From NCBI GenBank assembly GCA_031580945.1, contig JAVLBT010000093.1:1-11583 (forward strand): DNA of 11,583 bases, read 5' to 3'. Of the stretch, positions 1 to 7,989 are shown piece after piece. Within the stretch, counting starts at the first letter, position 1; each line of letters opens with the position of its first letter. A program made the position numbers and the translations under genes. Below the pieces are notes generated by a model that did not search any database, had not been told where the DNA came from, and saw only the letters and a program-made list of their open reading frames with translations. Source of the stretch: Gracilimonas sp031580945 (GTDB lineage: Bacteria; Bacteroidota; Rhodothermia; Balneolales; Balneolaceae).

Positions 1-663
1 AGATTAATTATAAGAGACTAATTAATAATGGTTTAACATATTCTTTAAGATCTTTTAATAACATTTTTTACATCTGATGAAGTGCAATTTAAATACAATT
101 CGAGCAAGGTCATTCAGTGAATTGATAAATAATTGAGCCACAGATTATTGAATATGTTTAGACAAGTATTTTCAGAAACTAAACCATACCTATCAAACCC
201 AACCCAACAACCTTGATTACCCACCATTTGAGTCAACACTGATTTAAGTGCAGTTTCCTCGCTTTATAGATATGCGACGGATACATACCAACCTCTTTCG
301 CAAACATTCATCCCTTTATTACTAATTGTAAAATTTGCTTCTACCTATTCATGAAATCACAAAATAATCACTATGCTCATCAATACAGCTTATGAATTAT
401 ATTAGGCTGTAATTGTTCTTCTATATTAAGTTACTCGCCTTGTGATGTTATATAAAAATCTATTCGCTATTTTCAAGACACTAAATAAAATATGATTATT
501 ACTTCATTTATATAATTGGGTGGTTTTCCGCAAGCATTAGGTCAATCATTTCACTTAAATAAAAGTATTTACTCATTTTTATTCCTTCAAAATTTCGTTT
601 AATATCAATTCATGTTATTATTAAGCATATGTGGGTAATGGCAACGAGAAATAATAAAAAGTA
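1..663. other. AT-rich region without a recognisable gene
   Basis: No open reading frame of useful length with a protein-like sequence is visible on either strand. The longest candidates I translated are under 25 codons (for example 77-136 on + and 233-307 on -). The stretch before the response regulator (about 540-660) probably carries its promoter, but I could not find a well-matched Bacteroidota-type TTTG / TAnnTTTG pair. The left edge may hold the 3' side of a gene outside the window, though no stop-ended frame of clear coding character enters from there. No tRNA-like or long hairpin structure was seen. Confidence 0.6.
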
Positions 664-1050
664 ATGGACAAGAATCAGAGAAAAACGGTAATGATTGTTG
701 AGGATGACCTCATCCTCAACCTATTGTATGAGAGTTACCTGGAAAAATTAGGTTATGATGCCGAGGGGGAGCTTGTATATGGTAAAACCGCTATTGAAGT
801 TGCTAAAAAGATCAAACCTGATTTGATTCTGATGGATATTTCTCTTGAAGGTGATATTGATGGTATTACTGCTATGAAGGAGATAAGGAAATTCTCCGAG
901 GTCCCTGTTATATATATCACGGGAAACTCCGACCCTCAACATGTACAAAGAGCGAAAGAAACAGGCTACCTCGATTATTTGGTTAAACCGATCGAATTCA
1001 ATGATCTCAAAGATTCTATAGAAAGAAACTTTACAAAAATTCATAAATAG
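664..1050 (+). CDS. Single-domain response regulator (CheY-like receiver)
   Basis: The protein is a stand-alone phosphoacceptor receiver domain of 128 residues with no output domain. It would take a phosphate from a histidine kinase or Hpt protein and act through protein-protein contacts in the cytoplasm. All conserved positions are visible: the acidic cluster E13-D14-D15, phosphoacceptor D58 in LILMDISLEGDIDG, switch T86 in VIYITG, and K108-P109 in YLVKP. The LEGDIDG stretch after the phosphoacceptor is typical of receivers attached to, or working with, PAS/hybrid kinases. The ATG start lies four residues before the first beta strand region, and no in-frame alternative upstream is convincing. 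There is no strong Shine-Dalgarno sequence. It is followed by a convergent helicase gene 64 bp away, so it is probably monocistronic. No partner kinase is in the window. The Hpt protein at the far right edge is a two-component part, but there is no evidence that they interact. Confidence 0.93.
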   Translation: MDKNQRKTVMIVEDDLILNLLYESYLEKLGYDAEGELVYGKTAIEVAKKIKPDLILMDISLEGDIDGITAMKEIRKFSEVPVIYITGNSDPQHVQRAKETGYLDYLVKPIEFNDLKDSIERNFTKIHK

Positions 1051-1114
1051 AATCTTTAAAGGTTAAGACTCCTCGCAATACTTGGCAACATTTCGGACCA
1101 CTCGGGTTGATTCC

Positions 1115-3040
1115 CTAAAGTGAAATTTCTTTTACCGATCCAAGTAACCTTCCTAAGAATTTGTTGCCATACACTTTTTGGATGTGTTCCATATCCGCAA
1201 TGATAACAAGTAATTCTTTACTGCGCGAAAAAGCCACATTCAGTAATCTTGGCACGGAAAGCCCATTCTTTTTTTCATCAAAAGGGCGCACTGAATAGTG
1301 TCTTTTTCCTCCATGTTGCCATTCTCCGCTCATTACGGTATCAAAAATAATTACGGCTTTTTCTCTACCCTGAAAGGTATGAATAGTTCCCACTTCAATT
1401 TCTCCAAACCCTTTTTCCCAAAGATGACTGCGTACTTTGTATACACTATTTCGAAAAGGTACAATGATCCCAATTTCCTTAGGAGCATGATTTCTGGTGA
1501 GCCGTTTAACACTTTCCTCGATCAACCGGTGATGAACCTCATTGACCGGCTTAAATCCTCGTTCTCCGGATTCCTGCTCTAATATCGGATTGTATTTGGC
1601 CGTATCAATTAGCGCAACAGAAGCTGATTCGCCATTATCTAATTTACGACCATCCGCAGGTACTCCCGACTTTAATCTCCCTTCATAAAATACTGAACTG
1701 ATCACCCCGGCAAGGTCATCTTTCATTCGATACTGTACATCAAAAAAACTGGTAAAATCTTTGTTAAAATCATGCCAGTTAAAAAGATCTTCTGTTGTTT
1801 CAGATTTTGAAACAAAGGTAAAAATATCCTGTTCTAAAAAATCACGCGATTCCCTGTGATCCGTGATGGCAATAGGTGGCAACTGCATTGGATCCCCTGC
1901 CACTACCAGGTGTTTTTTACTTTTTGCAGCCATCAACAACATATATGGAATTCCTGCCATGGAACCTTCGTCCACGACCACAGCATCATAGCTTAGATTA
2001 TAAAAAAGCTCAGAAGTACACACTTTGGCAAGGGTGGTAGCAACCAAATCTTTTTTCTTTAGCTCATACCTCTCATTTAGATTCATCAGCCGGTCAATTT
2101 CAATTTCCACAGCTTCTACTCCACCATATTCATCCAGCTTATTTCCAGCCAGCTGAGTTTCAAGGTCCATCTTTTCGGGAACTTCTTCCCCTTTTCTCAT
2201 TAGTTCATCCACCGCTTCCTGAAGTTGCTCATACTTACTAAGAAGATTTTGCAATTGTACAGCGTCCGCTTTCCTGCCATCCAGTTTTGTTTTAACCTGA
2301 TGCTCAAAGAGGATCTCCTCCAATCGGGCATCATCAAGAGCCGCTTCCCCAAAGCGAGTCGCATTTTGCAGGTTAAATCCCGGATCAATTTCATATAACG
2401 CATCAATCACACTCAGTAACCCAACATCTACCGCACGATTGGTATTGGAAACAAAAAGTACCCGCTTGTTCTGTTTGAGAAGGTTTGCGACGATGTAACC
2501 GAGTGTGGCCGTTTTCCCAGTTCCAGGAGGACCCCAGACATACAAAATATTATTCTTCAGCGATTTTTCGATCGCATCTCTTTGTGATTCATTTCGGAGT
2601 TCATCTACTTTTATTTGGGGTGAACCAGATTCTTGTTTAGAATATTCATCCGGTTTAAGAAGAGCCTTCAGCTGTGGAATCTCATCGGCCTTATCCTGAA
2701 GTTTGAATAAATGCTCTTCCATTTTTTTAAGAACGTAATCATTCTCCCACTCCAGGAAAACCTCATCGATCTTACTTCCTACATTTTCAGGAAATTCGAG
2801 GCGGACTTTTTTGTCTTTGAATTCAACGGGCTGCACTTTGTACTCTTTAGCATCAATTTTAGCCCTAATCTCTTCTGCGAAGCGTAAACCTCGGTTTTGG
2901 GATTCAAATGTATAAATATATTCTCCTGAAATTTTCTCCAGCGTTCCACTGAAGAGTACATCTGTTGATGGAGTCTCTCTGACTGCTAAAATTTCTTTTT
3001 CAATGGCTTTGATTGCCTGCTGTAATACTTTTTTTATCAA
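1115..3040 (-). CDS. Superfamily 1 (UPF1/DNA2-like) AAA helicase
   Basis: This 641-residue protein has the full motif set of a superfamily 1B UPF1/IGHMBP2/DNA2-like helicase: Q motif around Q153, Walker A GPPGTGKT (170-177), motif Ia VSNTNRAVD (197-205), Walker B VVVDEGS (354-360), motif III AGDPMQLPP (381-389), motif IV QYRM (436-439), motif V GTIHTFQGRE (551-560) and motif VI LLNVAFSRSKE (599-609). The N-terminal 140 residues resemble the beta-barrel region that precedes the motor in this family. Residues about 235-335 are charged and helical and probably form the stalk insertion between motifs Ia and II. Walker B reads DEGS where many relatives have DEAS or DEAA. The only reasonable start is TTG (ttg ata aaa aaa): an in-frame TAG lies 48 bp upstream, no ATG lies between, and the next Met is residue 107. 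The role is inferred to be 5'-3' DNA or RNA unwinding; the substrate cannot be told. It is probably read after the GntR gene, 81 bp upstream. Confidence 0.9.
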   Translation of the reverse strand: MIKKVLQQAIKAIEKEILAVRETPSTDVLFSGTLEKISGEYIYTFESQNRGLRFAEEIRAKIDAKEYKVQPVEFKDKKVRLEFPENVGSKIDEVFLEWENDYVLKKMEEHLFKLQDKADEIPQLKALLKPDEYSKQESGSPQIKVDELRNESQRDAIEKSLKNNILYVWGPPGTGKTATLGYIVANLLKQNKRVLFVSNTNRAVDVGLLSVIDALYEIDPGFNLQNATRFGEAALDDARLEEILFEHQVKTKLDGRKADAVQLQNLLSKYEQLQEAVDELMRKGEEVPEKMDLETQLAGNKLDEYGGVEAVEIEIDRLMNLNERYELKKKDLVATTLAKVCTSELFYNLSYDAVVVDEGSMAGIPYMLLMAAKSKKHLVVAGDPMQLPPIAITDHRESRDFLEQDIFTFVSKSETTEDLFNWHDFNKDFTSFFDVQYRMKDDLAGVISSVFYEGRLKSGVPADGRKLDNGESASVALIDTAKYNPILEQESGERGFKPVNEVHHRLIEESVKRLTRNHAPKEIGIIVPFRNSVYKVRSHLWEKGFGEIEVGTIHTFQGREKAVIIFDTVMSGEWQHGGKRHYSVRPFDEKKNGLSVPRLLNVAFSRSKELLVIIADMEHIQKVYGNKFLGRLLGSVKEISL

Positions 3041-3047
3041 AATAAAA

Positions 3048-3102
3048 GAAATGTTAAATGTGAAATGTTGAATTTTGAATTGATTCTAAAATTCAACATT
3101 TC
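3048..3102. repeat. Perfect 15-bp inverted repeat between gntR-type gene and helicase
   Basis: Arms 3062-3076 (gaaatgttgaatttt) and 3088-3102 (aaaattcaacatttc) are exact reverse complements with an 11-base loop. The motif gaaatgtt occurs again as a direct copy at 3048-3055, 14 bases upstream. In RNA of either strand this would fold into a long but AT-rich stem. On the minus strand it sits after the regulator stop and before the helicase TTG, where it could be a weak terminator, an attenuator or an mRNA-processing/stability hairpin. No clean run of U follows the stem. Low-complexity elements built from attcaacatt-type words are common between genes in Bacteroidota (recalled, not checked), so a dispersed repeat is an alternative. 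Confidence 0.8.
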
Positions 3103-3121
3103 TAATCTTTAATTAAAAATT

Positions 3122-4015
3122 TCACTGATCCCACAATTCGGCCCTGATCATTTCAGAGCTTTTTTCCGAAAGAAGATAATCGAGCCTTAACCTACTTCTT
3201 GCCGGAACTTTTTGTTCAACCAGCCTCGCGCTATCAGAGGTATATAAAATAAGATCTGATTCACGAACAAAAAGTGGTAATGACTTTCCGTAAATGGTCC
3301 CTGCCACAAAAGATCCCTCAAAATGTATTGATCTTTTGAGCTCATTTATGATTTTAGCGATGGTGTCTTCGCTGCCAGTCACTAAACCAATTGTATCTAT
3401 TGCTGCCCTGTCAACCATAGAAAGGAGAATATCCGGGTCAAAATCATATACAATTGGCAGTATAAGGAGGCTTTCTTTAAGGCTACGAAATTTATTCACC
3501 AGATGTATAGGTACGAATAATGCATCGTATTTTGCAGCACTTTCGTATTCATTGATGTCAATGACATGACTTTTTACCCCAACCTGTTTTTTGATGGCAT
3601 CCGATAACATCCGTCCCATTTCGTGATTTTCACCCACACTGGCACATGTTTGAATACGATCGGGCCACTCCATGAAACCAAGTTGTTCCTGAAATAATAA
3701 TTCGATCTCAGATTCATCTAACCCATATCCTATTAGTTCTTCCACCAGTGCCTGAACTTTCTCTCCACCTATCTCTAACCGGGATGATTTATCCAATAGC
3801 GGAGTTTGATTTTTTACCGTGAATCCGCGTCCCTGTTCACCGAGAATTAGCCCTTCATCCTCAAGAATATGATAGGCTTTGCGAACGGTATGAAAGCTTG
3901 CTTCAACCTGTTGTCCCAATTCCCGCGTAGAAGGCAACATTTCGCCAACCTGAAACTGTTTGGTAGCGATCATCAATCGGATTCTATCTGCAATATGTTT
4001 GGCGGATGTTTTCAA
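3122..4015 (-). CDS. GntR-family transcriptional regulator with unassigned C-terminal domain
   Basis: Residues 1-70 form a GntR-type winged helix: IADRIRLMIATKQFQVGEMLPS is the opening helix and turn, RELGQQVEASFHTVRKAYHI (31-50) the helix-turn-helix, and LEDEGLILGEQGRGFTV (51-67) the wing. The spacing matches the YtrA-like branch. Residues about 75-115 look like a helical linker or dimer region. Residues about 118-297 are an alpha/beta domain that I cannot assign to a named effector domain. It is not the FCD, UTRA or aminotransferase-like domain of the classical GntR branches. The start is TTG (ttg aaa aca tcc), forced by an in-frame TAA 28 bp upstream and no ATG before residue 14, which would remove the first helix. 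It is divergent from the TlpA-like gene, with a palindromic spacer that may be its operator, and lies upstream of the helicase on the same strand. The effector and targets are unknown. Confidence 0.85.
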   Translation of the reverse strand: MKTSAKHIADRIRLMIATKQFQVGEMLPSTRELGQQVEASFHTVRKAYHILEDEGLILGEQGRGFTVKNQTPLLDKSSRLEIGGEKVQALVEELIGYGLDESEIELLFQEQLGFMEWPDRIQTCASVGENHEMGRMLSDAIKKQVGVKSHVIDINEYESAAKYDALFVPIHLVNKFRSLKESLLILPIVYDFDPDILLSMVDRAAIDTIGLVTGSEDTIAKIINELKRSIHFEGSFVAGTIYGKSLPLFVRESDLILYTSDSARLVEQKVPARSRLRLDYLLSEKSSEMIRAELWDQ

Positions 4016-4018
4016 TTT

Positions 4019-4052
4019 GTATATTATAACTATAATACTATTTTACTAGTAA
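4019..4052. promoter_or_regulatory. Candidate divergent promoter/operator region
   Basis: The 59-bp spacer between the regulator and the TlpA-like gene contains an inverted repeat with 7-bp arms, tattata (4022-4028) and tataata (4031-4037), around a central ac. Next to it is a 10-bp perfect palindrome, ttactagtaa (4043-4052). Each arm of the first repeat contains TATAAT in one direction (4031-4036 on +, 4023-4028 on -), so it could be both paired -10 elements and a repressor site. GntR proteins often bind palindromes in their own promoter region. The minus-strand -10 would put transcription start almost on the TTG start codon, which is unusual. These are AT-rich words and could occur by chance. 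Confidence 0.4.
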
Positions 4053-4074
4053 CTACTTATTAACTTAAGCTTGC

Positions 4075-5712
4075 ATGAAGATATTCGTTTTTTCAACCAT
4101 CCTCATACTTTTGTTTAATCTGAAAGCTCAGTCACAATCAGATTCAGATTCAGTTCAAATAACCATTCAACTGGAAATTCCTGAGAATACCCCAACAGAT
4201 TCAGAATTCTATTTTGCAGGATCAATTAATGGTTTTGATCCTGGAGTGGGTTTTGGCTGGAAAGATCAATCAATTTCTTTTTTAGAAAACAGTAAAATCT
4301 GGGAGGTCAAGCTTATTCAACCGATCGGAGATACGGTTCATTACAAAATTACACGAGGAACCATTTATTCGGCTGAGGAGAATAACGACTATAGCTATCG
4401 CGCCCCCCGTGAACTTATTTTTGATGAAGATAAAACAGTCACTGCTACTGTTGAGGCCTGGCATGATATTCCTCCTGAAAGGATGGAAGAATTATGGCCA
4501 AGGACAAAACTTGAAACAGTAACAGATAAAGTGTTTAAATACAACGATCGAGTTAGAGATTGGATGGGTACAATTCTCTATGCCGACGATATCGTCAGGT
4601 ATTTTTATGGAGATCAGATCAGGGGTTTACTGCAGGAAATTGAACCTGCATTTATAGACTCTGTTGTGTACTATCAGATAACTTCAAAGGCTCCAGATAA
4701 TAGTCTTCTTGTAGTTGCAGGAAAAGAAAATAAGGAAGATCAATGGTCAATTTTTGTCGATCAAAATAATGACAATATCATTTCAAAAAGTGAATATATA
4801 TTTACGGAAAGTGATTCCAATATTACTTGGGAAGGCCTGATTAATTATGATAAACTGGAAGGAGAGGAGGTCATTAGCGACACCACTCAGGCCCAGATTG
4901 AATTAGCCAAGGATTTGCCTGCTGCCTATTCATCCAGCAACCGCAAAGATGCCCCTGACCTAACGTATTATTTTCCTACTCAGCAGAAAAAAGCAACTCT
5001 TTACACGAATGATGGACGTACTACCATCTACATCTTGAACTTTTTCGAATATCTGTTTACCGAGAACCTTCAGGTGTATATTGACCGCGATAATGATGAT
5101 TCCTTACAAATGGGTTCTGGAACTAATGAAGATTTAACCATCTATGCCAATGATATGCGGAGATCAAAAATCTATTACTCCTATCCACACTTTAAAGTTG
5201 GAAACCATATGTATGAGATAGCAGATATTGATCCACATGGAAATTGGATTCGTTTCCGGCCTTCTTTCGAAGAACCACATGAACAACTAACTGCCATTGA
5301 GGTCGGAGCACCATTGCCTGACTGGGAATCTGCTACACTTGAGGCAAATCTAATTGGAAAAGAAAGCCTGAAAGGTAAATATGTTCTTCTGGATTTTTGG
5401 GGAAGTTGGTGCGGCCCTTGTATAGAAGAATTGCCGTATTTAAAAAAAGCATACAAAGATTTTAAAGGTCCAAATTTTGAAATTATCGGTCTTGCATATG
5501 ATACCATAGAATCGACTGAAGAAGCCATTTCAGAGCATGATATTATCTGGCCCCAAGTGATGGATGATGGAGAATTCAGCTCGTTATTTCGAATTCAGGG
5601 TTATCCTTTTCAAATCTTGGTCAATCCTGAAGGAACCATTGTTGAAACAGGACGAACATTGCGGGGAGAACGTCTTAAAGAAACCTTAAGTAAGTATTTT
5701 GACCAAAATTAA
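4075..5712 (+). CDS. Secreted three-part protein: CBM20-like domain, Asp-rich repeat region, TlpA thioredoxin domain
   Basis: A signal peptide (M1 to about A18, hydrophobic core VFSTILILLFNL) points to export. Residues about 27-132 resemble an immunoglobulin-like carbohydrate-binding/starch-binding fold: IPENTP, FYFAGSINGFDPG, WEVKL, YKITRG and a closing EAWHDIPPE, as seen in CBM20-like modules of Bacteroidota hydrolases. A middle region (about 190-400) contains two Asp/Asn loops, DQNNDNIISKSE (229-240), which fits an EF-hand-like 12-residue calcium loop, and DRDNDDS (337-343). Residues about 408-545 are a TlpA/ResA-like thioredoxin domain with FWGSWCGPC (C446 and C449) and the cis-Pro in GYPFQ (P511). 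It probably reduces or isomerises disulfides, or delivers electrons, in the periplasm or at the envelope. The ATG gives a complete signal peptide. It is divergent from the GntR-type regulator, which may control it, and convergent with pdxJ. The substrate is unknown and carbohydrate binding is inferred only from fold-level similarity. Confidence 0.85.
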   Translation: MKIFVFSTILILLFNLKAQSQSDSDSVQITIQLEIPENTPTDSEFYFAGSINGFDPGVGFGWKDQSISFLENSKIWEVKLIQPIGDTVHYKITRGTIYSAEENNDYSYRAPRELIFDEDKTVTATVEAWHDIPPERMEELWPRTKLETVTDKVFKYNDRVRDWMGTILYADDIVRYFYGDQIRGLLQEIEPAFIDSVVYYQITSKAPDNSLLVVAGKENKEDQWSIFVDQNNDNIISKSEYIFTESDSNITWEGLINYDKLEGEEVISDTTQAQIELAKDLPAAYSSSNRKDAPDLTYYFPTQQKKATLYTNDGRTTIYILNFFEYLFTENLQVYIDRDNDDSLQMGSGTNEDLTIYANDMRRSKIYYSYPHFKVGNHMYEIADIDPHGNWIRFRPSFEEPHEQLTAIEVGAPLPDWESATLEANLIGKESLKGKYVLLDFWGSWCGPCIEELPYLKKAYKDFKGPNFEIIGLAYDTIESTEEAISEHDIIWPQVMDDGEFSSLFRIQGYPFQILVNPEGTIVETGRTLRGERLKETLSKYFDQN

Positions 5713-5735
5713 AATTTGTGCTTCCTAGAGACTCA

Positions 5736-6461
5736 TCACCCATAAAAGTCATCAATGATCTCAAGATAAGCTTTAACGGTTCGATCAAGTCCCCAGAACA
5801 AAGATTTACTTACAAGCGCATGCCCAATACTCACCTCATTCAGAACGGTGATCGTTTCAAGCAGATCAGGAAGGTTATTCAAATTCAACCCGTGCCCGGC
5901 ATTTACTTTTATTCCAAGATCATTAGCAATATTTGCTGCCTTTCGGAGTCGGGTGAGCTCATGTTGTTTTTTTGACGGATGAGCATTTGCAAACGTACCG
6001 GTATGGAATTCAATGGCATCCGTTCCAAGTTGATGGGCGAGTTCAATATCATGTGGATTTGGATCTAAAAACAGACTGATCTCAATATCAGTGTCTCGTA
6101 ATTTAGGAAAAACCCTGTTCTTATAATCATCGTAAACCGATTCCATATTTAGCCCGCCTTCAGTAGTGAGCTCTTCACGCCCTTCAGGTACAAGCGTACA
6201 TAAATGAGGATCTACTCCTGTACAAATATCCAGCATTTCATCAGAGGCAGCCATTTCGAAATCCAGCTTCCCTCGTACATGCTTTTTTAATCGGTGTACA
6301 TCCTCATCCCTAATATGCCGGCGGTCGGCCCTGAGATGAAAAACGATCCCGGCAGCTCCTGCCTCTTCACATACATGTGCGGCTTCAACAGGATCTGGAT
6401 ATCCTTCTCCCCTCGCATTTCTTAATGTTGCAATGTGATCTATATTAACAAGTAATTTCAT
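5736..6461 (-). CDS. pdxJ: Pyridoxine 5'-phosphate synthase PdxJ
   Basis: PdxJ condenses 1-deoxy-D-xylulose 5-phosphate with 3-amino-2-oxopropyl (1-amino-acetone 3-) phosphate to give pyridoxine 5'-phosphate, the last ring-forming step of the DXP-dependent vitamin B6 route in the cytoplasm. The protein is 241 residues, close to the E. coli length, and starts with the typical VNIDHIATLRNARG. Expected TIM-barrel and active-site positions are present: N6, H42 and R44 in FHLRADRRH, H49, E69 in FEMAA, the phosphate-site block VPEGREELTTEGGL (91-104), E151 and H153 in IEFHTG, H190 in NAGHGL and G213-H214 in SIGHA. ATG start. No other B6 gene is in the window. It is convergent with the TlpA-like gene with a 23-bp gap, and divergent from the NlpC/P60 gene. 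No odd features. Confidence 0.98.
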   Translation of the reverse strand: MKLLVNIDHIATLRNARGEGYPDPVEAAHVCEEAGAAGIVFHLRADRRHIRDEDVHRLKKHVRGKLDFEMAASDEMLDICTGVDPHLCTLVPEGREELTTEGGLNMESVYDDYKNRVFPKLRDTDIEISLFLDPNPHDIELAHQLGTDAIEFHTGTFANAHPSKKQHELTRLRKAANIANDLGIKVNAGHGLNLNNLPDLLETITVLNEVSIGHALVSKSLFWGLDRTVKAYLEIIDDFYG

Positions 6462-6787
6462 AGGTAGTGGAAAAAGAAAATGTTATTAATTCTGCTGTTA
6501 AAGTAAGCATATCCTATTTTATATACAGACCGTGAAAACAGATCAATGAACTTAATTTGAGATAAGACTATGCTAACATTTAAGGTTTAATTTTTGGATA
6601 CAAATAAAGTGCCTTTGCACGAGTAAGACCGTGAAAAACCAAAAAACGGAACTGATTTTTTTTAAACCAGCCAGGGGTGAGAATCCTATTCACTTCTTTA
6701 ACTTCAGGTTGGCTTTAAATTTGAATAACATATTTTTCTGCATATACTTTCCGCCTACCCTTAAATTTATAAGAGTCAGATTTATTT
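6462..6787. promoter_or_regulatory. Divergent intergenic region pdxJ / NlpC-P60 gene
   Basis: This 326-bp spacer must carry promoters for both flanking genes. A TAAATTTG at 6716-6723 fits the Bacteroidota -7 consensus TAnnTTTG and would place transcription start about 55 bases before the NlpC/P60 ATG, but the upstream box is only a TTTA-like match near 6697. A GTG-started frame from 6631 overlaps the NlpC/P60 gene and does not look like a protein. A 12-bp direct repeat is listed separately. No riboswitch-like structure was recognised. Confidence 0.4.
6527..6637 (+). repeat. 12-bp direct repeat agaccgtgaaaa
   Basis: Exact copies lie at 6527-6538 and 6626-6637, 99 bp start to start, both in the pdxJ / NlpC-P60 spacer and in the same orientation. 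An exact 12-mer pair is unlikely by chance in 326 bp. It could be a regulator site pair or the trace of a small duplication, but the flanking bases do not match, which argues against a recent duplication. Confidence 0.6.
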
Positions 6788-7984
6788 ATGTCTCATTCAT
6801 CAATTACCATCTATACGCTACTGCTCATACTTACCCTATTGGTATCATGCTCACAGTTACAAGACCCTTCAGAAATACAAAATCATATTGAAGAGGTTAA
6901 GAAGGCTTTTGTGCCTGATTCCCGTGTAGATAAGTTTGATATATCGATTGAACAAGGGGGTGGTTCGCATATTTTAAAAGGAGAAACCACCCTATTAAAG
7001 GCTAAACAAGTCCTGATTGATACCCTTAACCACCTGGGGATTAAGGTAAAAGATGAAATTACTCATTTACCCACCCAAGAAATTGGGGAAGAAAAATATG
7101 CCCTTATAAATAACTCTGTTTCGAACTTGCGCTCAACTCCCCGGCATTCTGCCCAACTAATTACCCAGTCTTTATTAGGTATGCCGCTGCAAGTACTTAA
7201 AAAAGAAGGTGGGTGGTATTACGTGCGCACTCCAGAAGACTATTTAGGCTGGATCGACGCCGGAGGAATTCATCGCATAGACGAGCCAAATTTGAATTCG
7301 TGGAATGACTCTGAAAAGATCATTTTCACAGACACTTATGGATTCAGTTTCCTTGAGCCAACCCCGAATGCACAAAAGGTAAGTGATTTAGTTACTGGAA
7401 ATATTTTACGACTTTCGGAAAGTACGGGCAATTTTTATGAAGTCGTCTACCCAGATGGAAGAACCGCATATATAAATAAAACCAATGCCCAGCTATTTGA
7501 CGAATGGAATGAAAATCTTGAGGCAAGTAGAAATGCACTTGTTAATACTGCTTATGAAATGATGGGTATTCCTTACTTGTGGGGAGGAACTTCAACGAAA
7601 GGTGTAGATTGCAGTGGTTTTACGAAAACCATTTACCTAATGAATGGCTTAATTATTCCACGTGATGCTTCACAACAAGTGCATGCCGGAGAATTAATTG
7701 ACAAGGCAAAAAATTGGGATTTGCTTGAAGCTGGTGACCTTCTGTTTTTTGGAAGTGAGGCGACTTCGACTTCTTCCCGACGAGTAGTACATGTGGGTAT
7801 GTGGATTGGCGATAACGAATTTATTCATTCCTCTCGACAGGTACGCATTAGTAGTGTAGATCCAAATGCAGAAAATTATGACCAATATAATACAAACCGG
7901 TACCTCGAGGCTCGCAGGTATATTGGAAATAGCGCCGGCAATATCATCAAAGCCAACAATATGTACACTGATATCAAATTCTGA
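6788..7984 (+). CDS. Lipoprotein NlpC/P60 (C40) peptidase with SH3-like domains
   Basis: The protein is 398 residues. A lipoprotein signal ends in lipobox LVSC (18-21), so the mature protein begins at C21 and is membrane anchored. Residues about 45-95 form a small alpha/beta segment I cannot name. Residues about 104-163 look like a bacterial SH3 domain (NSVSNLRSTP, VLKKEGGWYYVRT, YLGWID), and about 180-235 like a second one. Residues about 245-378 are an NlpC/P60 domain with the nucleophile C275 in VDCSGF, H335 in VVHVGMWIG and H347 in FIHSS, an intact Cys-His-His triad. The layout matches YkfC-like gamma-D-glutamyl-L-diamino acid endopeptidases, which cut peptidoglycan stem peptides for recycling or remodelling. 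The exact bond cut is inferred. ATG start chosen because it gives the full signal. It converges on the GlmU-like gene with 5 bp between stops. Confidence 0.92.
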   Translation: MSHSSITIYTLLLILTLLVSCSQLQDPSEIQNHIEEVKKAFVPDSRVDKFDISIEQGGGSHILKGETTLLKAKQVLIDTLNHLGIKVKDEITHLPTQEIGEEKYALINNSVSNLRSTPRHSAQLITQSLLGMPLQVLKKEGGWYYVRTPEDYLGWIDAGGIHRIDEPNLNSWNDSEKIIFTDTYGFSFLEPTPNAQKVSDLVTGNILRLSESTGNFYEVVYPDGRTAYINKTNAQLFDEWNENLEASRNALVNTAYEMMGIPYLWGGTSTKGVDCSGFTKTIYLMNGLIIPRDASQQVHAGELIDKAKNWDLLEAGDLLFFGSEATSTSSRRVVHVGMWIGDNEFIHSSRQVRISSVDPNAENYDQYNTNRYLEARRYIGNSAGNIIKANNMYTDIKF

Positions 7985-7989
7985 TATCA
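7969..7989. terminator. Possible weak bidirectional hairpin at convergent stops
   Basis: The self-palindromic 8-mer tgatatca occurs twice, at 7969-7976 and 7982-7989, with a 5-base loop between, so the pair can fold into an 8-bp stem. It spans the stop codon of the NlpC/P60 gene (7982-7984) and lies just before the stop of the GlmU-like gene on the other strand. It is the right place for a shared terminator, but the stem is AT-rich and no T tract follows. Confidence 0.3.
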